The position numbers and the translations under genes are program-made. DNA of 64,000 nucleotides from assembly GCA_036768485.1 (NCBI GenBank), contig JAVLUZ010000273.1, forward strand, positions 5,437,391-5,501,390, written 5' to 3'. This DNA comes from Mermis nigrescens (lineage: Eukaryota; Nematoda; Enoplea; Mermithida; Mermithidae). The notes below the pieces were generated by a model. That model had not been told where the DNA came from. It worked only from the letters and a program-made list of their open reading frames with translations, and did no database searches. Positions 20,781 through 31,380 of the stretch are shown in pieces (position 1 is the first letter of the stretch; every line of letters begins with the position of its first letter).

Positions 20781-21615
20781 GTGAGACCATTTATCAAAAT
20801 TATCTTCTTGTTGTCTGTTACAATTTTTATTATTTCTTAATGAAAATAGGAATGTTGCTCAGCCTAAACTTTCCTTTTACTATCGATCATGCTACTGATT
20901 TTGATATATACCTTTTTATAGCTAATTTTGTCATCATCAGTTGTCTAACAAATTCACTGCTTGTTCTAAACATTCTTGAACATCGGTCGGAGAATAACAG
21001 TCGGAAAACAAATATTTTTAGCCAAAAATGGGTGCGATGCATTTTGCGGTTAATTTCAACGATTTTTGAAGCTTTTGTTGCATTTATCTATATCTATGTG
21101 CAATTGATAGTCTGCATGCAGTTCTTTTTTTCCTTTTAATAGATTTTTGGGTATTTACTATCCATTTTTGCATAGATAAGTTGCTAAATGCAAAAACCAG
21201 TCTAAAACCGGAAAATCTGTTTATGACAAAAAAGCGTTATGAGTTGCTATATCAATGGTCATTCATAACAATTTGTGTGCGTCACATTTTCAAAATCAAA
21301 ATGCAAGGAGCAAATCAAGTTTTCGACAGTTTCGCTTTTTACCAGTTTTCGATTTGGAACAAACGGAAATTCGCCGAAGTTCACCGAAATTTCTATATCA
21401 TTATTTTAATTCATGAGTTCCGTATCAGAAATCACTGGGAAGTTAGTAAAATTTGTGAGGGTATTGTTTCAAAAATTAACCAACGTTTTGATTTAGCAAA
21501 AAAGGGCTTAAAATATGGGTATAAGTGCACCCTAGAGAATAAAGCGGTCTGTTTAAAACAAAACCATGAAAGCCCACTGGTTAATTCTCAAACAATAATT
21601 TTCTGCTCCTTACAG
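20781..21615 (+). other. Apparent 835-bp intron in the gag tail
   Basis: Donor TTCAG|GTGAGA (20781) and acceptor ttctgctccttacag (ending at 21615). The intron is AT-rich while both flanking segments are G+C-rich. Splicing leaves phase 1 and keeps the acidic frame open for about 69 more codons to TAA at 21822-21824. Confidence 0.55.
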
Positions 21616-21824
21616 ATGTCTCCGAGCTGGAGGCGGATGCCGATAACGAGTTGGAGGAAGACGGAGGAGTCGGCGATTTGCTATTCATCAACCTCCTCGA
21701 AGCTGGCGACGAAAACGCCGAAGGAGATGTTGATGAAGGCTCCGAAGTCAACCTCATCGACTTCGACGACGAGCCATCCGCAGGCGAAGAAAGCGTCGCC
21801 CAAAACGAAACAACGAGCATGTAA
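21616..21824 (+). CDS. Gag tail exon 2, very acidic C-terminus
   Basis: In the phase given by the intron this encodes about 69 residues rich in D and E (SELEADADNELEEDGG, NLIDFDDEPSAGEESV), ending in TAA at 21822-21824. The overlapping frame used by the long 853-codon ORF gives low-complexity S/T/K sequence here and looks artificial. The antisense ORFs 21581-21820 and 21681-21905 are shadows. The acidic character continues that of exon 1. Role unknown. Confidence 0.5.
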
Positions 21825-22138
21825 AGAACAGCGCGCTAGCAAATGCTTAAGCCTAATTAAATCAATATATCTAAAGCTGAAAGTAATTAATTTGTTAAAC
21901 AGCATATTTAAAATCTCGTACGTAAGTTATACTATTCATTTATTCGCGCTTCGCCTATTTAATTCGTATGCTGCATTACTTTTTATATTTTGTTTGCGGA
22001 ACTTATATAAATTAGCGTGCAACGTTATAATTTTTCGATGCGTACATATATTTCCTGTTTATCGTATACTACTCAAACTATCTAATTTTGGGTATTTATG
22101 GCTAATTAAACTAACCGAAAACTTCAAAGTCATTCAAA

Positions 22139-23932
22139 GGAGTTTAGCTAAATTGATTTTCACGATTTTCTTACTTGCGAATTTAATGAAAAGTGCCATG
22201 GGAGACCGAGAATTTCAGATTTGTGGGACGAGTCGTAGTGGGCACCCTGTAAGTTTGCCCCGCTCAGTCCAGTGCATCTTACCTGGAGGGGAACTCCCGA
22301 GGCCGGAAAAGGAAAATGTCACAATTTTTGTTCCGAGAGTCGAGCCAAAAAGTATTTTTGCTATAAAATGCATGAAAATTACTAGAACAGTGTGTACTAA
22401 TACCGGATTTTTTGGCTCAAAAGGCATAATCTCGGATAAAACGGAAAGCGAGCCAGTTTCTTATGAATCGTGCAAAAATTCCTACGAAAATAAAGAATTT
22501 CAAGGCATACATCTAAGGCGAGATAATAATGGATTTTTGACAACTGACCAGAGACTAGAAATTCAATTTATCTGGTGCTGCAGAGACTTATGCAGTTCTA
22601 TTACGAATTTTGTTGTAGAAGAAGGTCAAGTTGCAAGCTGGACTGGACAGAGCATTATCTCAGATCTGGGGGATGTAAGTTTATGCCACCCTACTTACGG
22701 AAAATGTAAAAATTTGGAAAGCACATTTATTTGGCATGGTGACCTTTTTAAAGAGATTTGTCCTTTTATCCCTCGAGGCACGTTTACTGCCTTAATTAGT
22801 GATAAGTACATTGTCATAGATGACTTGCAAGCGGCCTTTTTGATAAAAGAGAAGTATAAAAAGTGTCACGAGATACAAAATGCCTTTATCTCACAGCAGG
22901 GAGTTGTAGTAGGGTTTCACTCCGATCAAAAACCGAGCCTTTTACCCAACCGTAACTTAGATACGCCAAAAATTTTGAAAATTGAGAAAGAAGATCTCGA
23001 CCCAGTAAATCTAAAGCTAAATTATCTTGAAATTCGGATTTTTCAAGAAGAAATATCAAGTTTTCGGAGAATCTGGTTGGAACTTTGTCACCAACTTCAA
23101 CGAACTTTGGACATAATTTGGCAACTTTTATATTTGGACCCAACCATAGGGGCCCGAGCTTTCTTCCAGAGGACCGATTTAGTGGCCGACTTCACAGGGG
23201 AGGCTCTAACAGTTTGGAGCTGTCGAAAAGTCAACGTCACTAAGATTTATACGGACCACAAAATAAATGAGACATGCTATAAGTACTTACCTGTAGAGTA
23301 CAATGCGGAGATTTGGTTTGCCCTTCCAGGAAGCCAAGATTTAGTGCATTTCTCAGAAACCATAAATTGCCTGCATAAGAAGATTGAAATTTTTAAATAT
23401 AAAAATGAATGGGTCACGGAACACGGTCTAATTCATGTTTCGGAAGTACCGCTAGAGCTAAAATGGAGAGAAAATTTCAGTCTTTTTCAGTTTAATACGC
23501 CCACAGTTTTCCACGACCATTTAGCAGCTGGGGAACCAACTTTCGGACTTTTTCGGAATTACCTATATAAAACCGAAAAATTAGAAAAAAACCTTGCATC
23601 GACTCTTAGACTACACAGCAGATATGTCATTACAGCCCAGTGCAATTCGCGAAACATTAATAGGGGCAGAAACAGAGGTAAATACCGCTTTTCAAAATGC
23701 CGAAAATGCGATAGAAAAACTAATAACTACAAGTCAAAATAGTTTTTCTACTAATTTTAGAGCTTTATTGAAAGGACCAGTACAACTGTTAATGAATTGC
23801 TTAATGATTGTACTTATCTTTGCAGTCGTTGCCTATTTTGCTTATTTATACATAAGCCAAAAACGTTCTTCAATAATTTATGCGTCCCCCATGCTTCAGC
23901 AACTACCACCAGTGGATTGGGTGAAGCAATAA
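22139..23932 (+). CDS. env: Env-like membrane glycoprotein, with one frame break
   Basis: A secreted, membrane-anchored glycoprotein that would let the element form enveloped particles; entry function is inferred, not shown. A hydrophobic signal segment (LIFTIFLLANL, about 22156-22188) precedes DREFQICG at 22202. The ectodomain has about 16 cysteines and N-glycosylation motifs (NVT twice, NET, NFS). The frame is open to 23742, but C-terminal similarity moves to another frame near 23585-23600, within or beside a run of seven A. That second frame (23594-23932) carries a transmembrane helix (MIVLIFAVVAYFAYLYI) and a short basic tail. The true start is unknown; the ORF extends upstream to 21181 through sequence that overlaps gag-tail exons, so a spliced RNA is likely. 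Cysteine pattern suggests a negative-strand-RNA-virus-type glycoprotein, low certainty. The TM frame overlaps the start of the pol ORF. Confidence 0.65.
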
Positions 23933-25149
23933 GACGTGTTATAAAACCGCGGCAAATATTACGGCCGTTTAAGCTAAATCGACGAAAAGTTACTTGGACG
24001 AGGACTCCTGAGACACCCAGGGAATCCTCGGCCAGCATAGCAACGATAGCAACGGCAGGTACAATACAGAAATACATCTTACAAGTCGAAGTAAAAATAA
24101 ACAACGAAGTAGTGGTTTCTGCAATGATAGATACAGGGGCTGTCTACTCTCTCATGGATCTAAAAATTGCTGAAAAGTTGAACAATTTACGGGTATATGA
24201 AAGTTCAGCTCAGCCAATAGCAGCCAATGGTGGAGAAATTGAAATTTTGGGGTCAGCAGTAATAACAGTTTTAGCACATGATGTAGACGAGACAATTTTA
24301 GTCCATATTCAAAAAGACTGTGCAGCAGAATTACTCTTAGGTTCAAATTTCATCTCAAGGTTCAGAAATATTAATTTAAACCTGGAAAAATCTACAATAA
24401 GATTCCGAAATATTTCGATGCCATATGAAGGACTGACCTATCGCCCACCAGAGACTAGGAGTACAATAACCCTAAACGCAGATGAGACCATTTTGTCTCG
24501 ATCAGTTCACATAGTAATGGCGAAAGTACCAGACGATTATCGAACTGGGATGCAAGTTGTTTTTGCACCAAAAAACAGCCAAAATGACGACGACGTCCAT
24601 TATGCACATTCTGTTTGCACTGTGTTAGAAAATCAGATAATACCCATCCAGGTTCTGAACCCTAATGCATACGACGTAAAATTGTATGCCAAAACGCGTT
24701 TAGGTACGATAAATACACATTTCGAAAACAAAGCAAACACAGCACAGATTCAAGAAAATGCAATATTAAATGATGATGTAAACGGCGAGCCCAACCAATT
24801 TGTGCAATGGATCAAAGACAACGCTGACATTTCACCATTACTAAATAAACTCGAGCAAACTGAGATAATTAATTTGTTTAGTAATTACCCAGGTCTATAT
24901 GCTATCGATAATATGGACACAGGAAAAACAGCGTTAATCAAACACGTAATAGACACAGAGAAAAGCCTACCTATCCACAAACACCCCTACCGCACGTCGC
25001 CTGCGGAAAAAGAAATCATCATTGAAGAAATAAAAGCATTAGAAGCTAAAAACATAATTCGACCTAGCGTTTCACCCTGGTCCATAAATATTGTCTTAGT
25101 GCGGAAAAAGGATGGAAAAACCGCATGTGCATTGATTTCAGGGGAATAA
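23797..25149 (+). CDS. pol: pol part 1: protease and start of reverse transcriptase
   Basis: An aspartic protease domain with active-site DTGA at 24130-24141 and flap/hydrophobic LLLGSNFI region follows a linker. The N-terminal RT region (KHPYRTSPAEKE, then RPSVSPWSINIVLV) closes the ORF. The ORF shares its start with the end of the env-like transmembrane frame in a different frame. How pol is translated is unclear; a frameshift, or splicing to the good acceptor tatctttgcag ending at 23825, are options. The ORF stops at 25147-25149 because of a one-base change just before RT fingers (around 25119-25122). After it the frame continues in the next ORF. Confidence 0.88.
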   Translation: MLNDCTYLCSRCLFCLFIHKPKTFFNNLCVPHASATTTSGLGEAIRRVIKPRQILRPFKLNRRKVTWTRTPETPRESSASIATIATAGTIQKYILQVEVKINNEVVVSAMIDTGAVYSLMDLKIAEKLNNLRVYESSAQPIAANGGEIEILGSAVITVLAHDVDETILVHIQKDCAAELLLGSNFISRFRNINLNLEKSTIRFRNISMPYEGLTYRPPETRSTITLNADETILSRSVHIVMAKVPDDYRTGMQVVFAPKNSQNDDDVHYAHSVCTVLENQIIPIQVLNPNAYDVKLYAKTRLGTINTHFENKANTAQIQENAILNDDVNGEPNQFVQWIKDNADISPLLNKLEQTEIINLFSNYPGLYAIDNMDTGKTALIKHVIDTEKSLPIHKHPYRTSPAEKEIIIEEIKALEAKNIIRPSVSPWSINIVLVRKKDGKTACALISGE

Positions 25150-27704
25150 ACAACATAACTAAGAAAAACGTGTATCCCTTGCCCAGGATAGACGATATCT
25201 TGGACACCTTGAACGGCATGAAATACTTTACAACGTTGGATCAATCCAATGCATACTACACAATTCCTATCGAAGAAAGCGACAAGGAAAAGACAGCGTT
25301 TAATTCGCCCGTCGGCCTCTACGAATTTAATTATTTACCATTCGGCCTTTGTAACACGCCAGCAACATTTTCCAGGCTAATGGATATAGTACTTTCAGGA
25401 CTGCAATGGAATGTTTGCCTTGTATATTTAGACGATGTGTTAATTTTCGCACCAACACATAAGGAGATGCTAAAAAGACTTGAGACTCTACTCGAAAGGC
25501 TGAATGACGCGAATATAAAATTAAAACTCGCGAAATGCAAATTTTCTTATGAAGAAACGCTGTATTTAGGGTATGTAATTTCAGGTCAGGGAATTTCGCC
25601 AGATCCTAAGAAAATTGAGGCGGTTAAAATGATGCCCAGACCTACAAATGCCAAAGAAATAAAATCTTTCTTAGGCATTATTTCTTACTACAGAAAATTT
25701 ATAGAAAATTGTTCAAAAATTGCCGAGCCTCTAAATCGTTTACTTAGAAAGGATAGGACTTTCGCTTGGAAGGATGAACAAGAAAATTCTTTCCAAAATC
25801 TGAAAGAAAAATTAATCGAATCACCTATCTTAGCCCACCCCGATTTTTCTAGGCCATTTATATTACAGACAGATGCGTCATATACCGGAATCGGAGCGGT
25901 TCTATCTCAAATACACGAGGATGGAATGGAACACCCAATAACATACGCTAGCCGCACTTTAAACAGCGCTGAGAAAAACTATGCGGTGACAGAACTGGAA
26001 ACACTTGCGGTCGTTGAATTCATCAAATATTTCCGACCATATTTGTATCAACAAGAGGTTACCGTTGAAACAGACCACACAGCAGTGAAGTCAATTTTAG
26101 AAAAATCAAACCCGTCAGCCAGGATTGCACGCTGGGGGCTAGCGATTGCAGGAATAAAAATTTCTGTTGTACCGCGAAAAGGGATAACAAATCAGAATGC
26201 AGATTCTTTGTCTCGCCTACCTAACCCACAAGAAACCATATATTTTAGCATCGATGAAAACGAAATGGAAAATAACCATACAAATACTTGCAATGTAAAT
26301 GTGGTGTATTATGTGGAAAAAACGGTCCAAAACCCCCAGCTTGTCAAGCTTGGAGGAGGAATCAGTACACTACAAAAAGCAGACCCAGAATTACAAAGCT
26401 TTTTCCTAGAAGGGAAATGCCCTGAAGGGTTTTTGATCGAAAACGAAATAATCTACAAAATCGACGAGAAAGCGAAAAGAATAGTGATTCCAAATATAAT
26501 CGTACTGCTTATCATTCAAACTCACCATAACGACGAAGTTGCAGGACATTTTGGCGCACGCAAGACTGTACGACTTATTAACAAAAAATATTTTTGGAAG
26601 CAAATGACTAAAGAAATTACAGCCTACTGTAACACATGTGACATCTGCCAACGACACAAACCTGCGCGACAAAAAGTCACAGCTAGTATTCTTTCTATTT
26701 TGTCATCTGGTTCGTTTGAAAGGGTTGCAGTTGATTGTGTAGGACCACTTAATCTTACTGAGAATGGAAATAAATATATAATAGTCTTTATAGACTACTT
26801 CACAAAGTATGTAGAGGCGTTTGCCACACCCAACATAACGGCGCAAACGGTAGCAAAAACTTTTGTTACACAAATAGTTTGCAGGCATGGTGCTCCCCAA
26901 ATCTTACAATCAGATCAAGGCTCAGATTTTACATCACAGCTTATGCAAGAAATAACAGCACTGTTTAAAACACACCAAACTTTCACCACTGCATACCATC
27001 CAATAGCAAATGGGGAAGTAGAAAGAGCGAACCAAACCTTAATCGCTAGAATAAGAATGTACTTAAGTAAGAATGAAATCGACTGGGACGAGCATTTACC
27101 ATATGCCGTTTTTGCAACGAATATACACGATAACAAAACCACGGGATGCAGCCCTTTTTTGCTTATGTACGGGCGAACACCGAAACTGCCCATTGACACA
27201 GTGCTACAATATAAGCGCCCATTTTATTTAATTGACCTGAAAACCTATGAAGAAGTGGTCAAAAAACATTTTTCGGAAGCACTAACTACAGTTCAGCGAC
27301 AGATAGAAATATCACAACAAAAATACATGGAGGTGCGAAACATAAAAGCCAGAGATGTGAACTGTAAAGTAGGCGACCTAGTACTATTAGAAAATGAGGC
27401 TACAAAACGGGGTACGCCGAAGAAACTTCAACCAATTTACACTGGCCCTTATTGTGTTATCAAGATAAACTACCCTAATATCACGATTGATGTGGGTGGC
27501 AACTGGAATCAGATTATACATGTCAATTGTATCAAAAGATACCAGGCACGACAAATGGAAAAGTCGACAACACATGAAAAACCATTTAATGAAAGTAAAG
27601 GATCAACGAACGAACTTCGTCCAACCCAAAGAGGATCCACCACAGAATTTGAAGAACTTGAACAAAGAATAGCCAAAACTATAAATGACACCCCCACAAT
27701 TTGA
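25125..27704 (+). CDS. pol: pol part 2: reverse transcriptase, RNaseH, integrase
   Basis: 859 codons. RT: MCIDFRGINNITKKN, then the catalytic YLDD at 25425-25436. RNaseH: TDAS (about 25870), TELET, ETDHTA and ADSLSRL. Integrase: zinc-binding HHND...GH and CNTCDIC (26520-26650), then catalytic D in VAVDCVGPL, D in QSDQGSDF and E in NGEVERANQTL. A GPY-type module (YTGPYCVI, about 27445) is present. The order RT-RH-IN and the GPY module are those of Ty3/Gypsy. No chromodomain is seen. The C-terminal 60 residues are charged. The domain is intact inside this frame, in contrast with gag and env. Confidence 0.97.
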   Translation: MCIDFRGINNITKKNVYPLPRIDDILDTLNGMKYFTTLDQSNAYYTIPIEESDKEKTAFNSPVGLYEFNYLPFGLCNTPATFSRLMDIVLSGLQWNVCLVYLDDVLIFAPTHKEMLKRLETLLERLNDANIKLKLAKCKFSYEETLYLGYVISGQGISPDPKKIEAVKMMPRPTNAKEIKSFLGIISYYRKFIENCSKIAEPLNRLLRKDRTFAWKDEQENSFQNLKEKLIESPILAHPDFSRPFILQTDASYTGIGAVLSQIHEDGMEHPITYASRTLNSAEKNYAVTELETLAVVEFIKYFRPYLYQQEVTVETDHTAVKSILEKSNPSARIARWGLAIAGIKISVVPRKGITNQNADSLSRLPNPQETIYFSIDENEMENNHTNTCNVNVVYYVEKTVQNPQLVKLGGGISTLQKADPELQSFFLEGKCPEGFLIENEIIYKIDEKAKRIVIPNIIVLLIIQTHHNDEVAGHFGARKTVRLINKKYFWKQMTKEITAYCNTCDICQRHKPARQKVTASILSILSSGSFERVAVDCVGPLNLTENGNKYIIVFIDYFTKYVEAFATPNITAQTVAKTFVTQIVCRHGAPQILQSDQGSDFTSQLMQEITALFKTHQTFTTAYHPIANGEVERANQTLIARIRMYLSKNEIDWDEHLPYAVFATNIHDNKTTGCSPFLLMYGRTPKLPIDTVLQYKRPFYLIDLKTYEEVVKKHFSEALTTVQRQIEISQQKYMEVRNIKARDVNCKVGDLVLLENEATKRGTPKKLQPIYTGPYCVIKINYPNITIDVGGNWNQIIHVNCIKRYQARQMEKSTTHEKPFNESKGSTNELRPTQRGSTTEFEELEQRIAKTINDTPTI

Positions 27705-27758
27705 CACAAGTACTTTTTGAGAAGCCGATCACAACCGTCAGCCGGGGACGTCTGACCC

Positions 27759-27770
27759 TAAAGGGAGGCG
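27759..27770 (+). other. Polypurine tract
   Basis: taaagggaggcg directly precedes the 3' LTR at 27771, the normal site of plus-strand DNA priming. Confidence 0.8.
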
Positions 27771-28840
27771 TGTCAAGTACAAAACATGATTCACTCATTT
27801 TCCTAAAATGAATTGTTTATGATCATGCAAAATTATATTTAAAAAAGTACGCTTTAATGATGAAAATTAGTGAATAACGTTATGCATATTATTTTATGAC
27901 TTTCTGTAATCGCATACAAACCGCGTAAATCCTATAATGCATTGTAATTGATAGCCTTTTTGCGCACAATATAGGTAATTTGCACAAATTTAGATGTAAC
28001 CGTATGTAGGCATGCTAATACAATGCGAGAATCCGTTTGCAAAGGAAACTGATATAAGACGCGAATGGAAATTGACTTAGGCGATTAGAAGCTTTAGACA
28101 AAGAACCAGAAGCCAGTTTCCGTTTGACAGTTATCCGGACTTAATCCGGATAATCCCCAATAAATTTATAAAAATACATATCTTATAGTATAGCTGGTGT
28201 AATGAAGTATAGGCTGACTAAAGCACGTATGTATATGCTAATCCGCCATTAACATGCAATTACGTACATGCCCTGCAAATGATGTACGAGTAATAAACAA
28301 TAACCACACGTAAATTACGGACTTTGCCAGAACAATGGGGTCTGGGGAGGGCAAAAGTTCAGGACAAAAGGCAATATGCAAAATATGCTAAAAAGTCATG
28401 GACACTCAAACTCAGTTTCTCACTCAAATCAAACAGCCAAACCAGACCAAACCAGATTCAGCGATCAATCACTTAAGTGAAACTTAAGCATCATTTCCGA
28501 AGTCTATAAAAAGCAGATTAAAGAGGCAAAGAGGCTCAGTACCTTGTGTGCGGTCATTAACTCCGGCGTAGCGTTCTAAGTTTTCTACAGCGAGGATGTC
28601 TCAACTCGTTTAGCGACGTCTACTACATCACAGTTTTAATTATTATTTGCCTTCAATTTAAATCCGTTTATTGCGAATAATTTTCTTTTTCATCATATTT
28701 TGTCAACGGTTTATCACTTGTAAGTAAATTTAGATTATTTAGCTATCTGTCTTGCCAAATAAGCGGGATTACCCCCAAACCACGGCCCTCCATTAGGCAG
28801 ATACAGTGAATCAATGAGAACGTTCCGCCCAAACCTAACA
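27771..28840 (+). repeat. 3' LTR, complete, 1070 bp
   Basis: Starts TGTCAAGTAC and ends CCTAACA (TG...CA ends). About 1.7% different from the 5' LTR. TATAAAAAG is at 28505-28513. The base after it (28841) is inside a Polinton polymerase reading frame. Confidence 0.97.
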
Positions 28841-31380
28841 AAGGGCTGTTATTGACTGTTTTTCCTCTTGTCTGTAGCCATCATTTGAAATAATTCCGAT
28901 AGTGTTTGGTTTAAGAAATAAAGTTTGAAATACTCTATTACAAGCACTAGCGATAGTTAATGAATGTTCAAAAGGATCTATCATGATTTTGACAATTAAT
29001 ATGTCTCAAAATTTCAGGCAGTGCTCACATAGAACCGTAACATTGATTTCACAATAACTTACAAGTTGCTCCTTCAAATGGAAGGTCTTAAAAATAAAAA
29101 TTGTAAAAATGACAAAATCTTGAGAAAAATTCAAAATTATACTTTTCCTTTTTGTTTGTTGTACCACTCGTAAAATTTATGATAATCATTAAGTTTCATA
29201 TTAGTAGGATAATAATAAGATTGATCAGGCCAGTCACCAATGTAATTCCAATTTTTCTGCAAATTGAAACTGTGGGAAAATAACCTTTGCATAGTTCCTC
29301 AACCCCAAACATCTTTGGTAGATCAGCCAATCTCATAGGTAAGAAATTAAACAAATCAATAACTTTCACACTTTTGAATAAAATTGATATTAGCTCGAGT
29401 CCTAGAAAATATAAATTAACTACAAAAAATGTAATAGTTTTTAAAGAAATTTAAATACCTTTATTAATTATTTTCAGAACTTTGCCTTGCTTGTAGAAAA
29501 ATTGAAGAATGAACTGGCTATCAAATCCTTTTGCATTATGTGCTATAGCAATCACATATTTCATACAAATAAAAAAGTGCAAAAATCATCTAAACACATT
29601 TTCTCCCATAAAAATACGTCTTTTTCACCACAACAATAGCAAGAAGATTTTATGAAGACATTCATTGCATATGATATGAGCAACGCATAATGTAGGTATG
29701 TGCTCTAACTTAGGCCCATAAGCCTCTACTTTTATAATACGTTCTTGTGTTGTTTCAAAATCAAAAAACACAAAATGAGGAACAAACTCTACCTTCTCGC
29801 GTTTTGGCTTTTTATCCTCATAATCCAAAATGTCTTTGTCATTCAAAATTTTTGACATATAACACAAATGGCTTAAAATTTACGCTAAATAAATCTTGTT
29901 TTTAAAATTAGAAATAAAATAAAATAAGCTTTAGCCAAGACACCCTCCTTGCAAATACAACAGTAAATATAAACGCTTCTTATCTGAGCTCTTCAAAGAT
30001 GCTTGCCACACTTTTTGCAACATTAAATTCTCATACAAATTGAGCTTTCTATTGCTCGCTTTTTGTGTATTTTTGTAAAAATTTTACAATGATTTTTGAA
30101 ACACTTAAAGTTGTTAAAATAAGGATTACAACAAGAACATGTCAAAATTTCCATTTTTTCACAAGGAGGAGAATTATAAAATGATGTGCATTTATGATTA
30201 CAATGATGGTTTTCTCAACATTCATACGCAACATTGCATAATTTGCAAAAATAACTTTTGGAAAAGAATGCTTAAATACAACTAATAACTGTATAATGTC
30301 TGTCGTTCAAATATAAGTGCAGAACAGACTCACTCTGCAATGAACCTGTAAAAATACAATAAAAACTTAATAAATTAAAGTTATAAAAAATCACCCTCAA
30401 AAAATAATACATTTGCATTACCTTTGCGAAATACTTTAATTTTTATAATTGGGCATACCGTCTTGCAGCTTAATTAATTTGCTGATTCCGCATGGCCCAC
30501 AGTGATTTGCCAAACCAGCCGATTCCTTCAATTCTTGTGCTTTAATTTTTGAGTATTGTGACCTCTATGATCACCCTTCTGAATATTCTCCCGTTTGCTG
30601 TTTGATTTGTTTCTATGCAAATGAGCTCTTGCAACTACAAGCGCTCTAGCTAAACATAAATTATCAGAATTCTTAAGCTGAATAAAGGATCCACCATGGG
30701 GTCACTTGATTCATAAATTTTTTTGATGAATGTGATTAATGTATTGTCCAGCACTGTTTGGCGGCATGACAGCAACTATTTTTATCGTAGCATTGGCTTG
30801 AATCAATTTTAATTTCCTGACTAGACTGTTAAATATGCTTGATTTGTTCTAAAATAAGTTTGCCACTAAAATTTTGTGAATTTCTGAAATGCAATAATAT
30901 TGGCTTATCTAAATCAGGATGCAAAATTGTAAAATAACAAGCGCTTGGCTCAAATTGTGATAAAATATTATCAATAGCCGAATCAAAAATTAAAGGCAAA
31001 CGTTCATTGAAATTCATCAAATCATAAATATTTACAAAATTTATGCGATCATTGTTGCCCTCTGTATTAAAATGTTAAATTCTTTGCACAATCGGATTGC
31101 TGAGATTATAGTAATTTCCCGCTGTAGAATTGCCATCAAACTGTTCCTCAGCATCACTAGCATCAGAAAATACTTCATCATCAGAAGCGTTCCATTTGTC
31201 AATAGTATATAAACTTGCAGTTTCAAACAAATCTGAACTTTCCTTGTCAGTAATGTCCTCTAAAATTATAGTAGAATCTTGAGGAGAAAGCTGTATATCA
31301 GGTAAAGATTTGTCAGAACTGCTTGAATTGGAAAAAATTGCTGTAGTCAGAGAGAGAGCTCGTAATCAGAGTCATTCATG
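28841..31380 (-). pseudogene. polB: Polinton/Maverick protein-primed DNA polymerase B, decayed and cut by the LTR element
   Basis: Polymerase that copies Polinton DNA. From right to left on the minus strand: an acidic N-terminal stretch (31040-31380) and a pre-exonuclease part with HPDLDKPILLHF (30829-31020). These are followed by DNLCLARALVVARA (about 30640), GPCGISKLIKLQDG (about 30480), a Cys/His-rich zone (30000-30300), the exonuclease I motif FFDFETTQ (about 29750), exonuclease II HNAKGFDSQF (about 29520), FLPMRLADLPK and DWPDQSYYYPTN (29200-29350). It ends with PFEHSLTIASACNRVF and FLKPNTIGII (28870-28985). Many stops and frame changes separate the blocks. The exonuclease III region reads YCEINVTVL, lacking its two Asp. 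The palm and fingers are missing at the LTR junction. Confidence 0.88.

Larger units (their letters stand above)
16633..28840 (+). mobile_element. Ty3/Gypsy LTR retroelement with gag, env-like and pol genes
   Basis: About 12.2 kb. It has two LTRs, a primer site (17690), gag with zinc knuckle, a long gag tail with an apparent intron, a glycoprotein gene (22190-23932), protease, RT, RNaseH and integrase (to 27704), and a polypurine tract (27759-27770). RT, integrase and GPY motifs place it in Ty3/Gypsy (Metaviridae). The glycoprotein gene lies between gag and pol, contrary to the usual gag-pol-env order. Breaks: two frame changes and a TGA in gag, one frame change in env and one in pol, so the copy is probably unable to move unless these are base-calling errors. 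The right end sits in a Polinton polB gene. Confidence 0.95.

Noticed and set aside
20781..21139. C-terminal hydrophobic end of the 496-codon ORF as a membrane domain
   Set aside because: AT-rich readthrough past a strong splice donor; could be real if unspliced, but the acidic spliced frame fits better.
21181..22138. N-terminal third of the 853-codon ORF as part of env
   Set aside because: It overlaps the apparent intron and the acidic exon of the gag tail in another frame, has low-complexity composition at 21616-21820, and the signal peptide lies later.
25119..25149. Programmed frameshift in pol
   Set aside because: The break is inside the RT fingers, not at a domain boundary, and lacks a slippery heptamer; a one-base loss or read error is simpler.
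28860..28990. Idea that the Polinton polB piece is part of the LTR element
   Set aside because: It lies outside the complete 3' LTR, on the other strand, and continues for 2.5 kb with Polinton-type domains.
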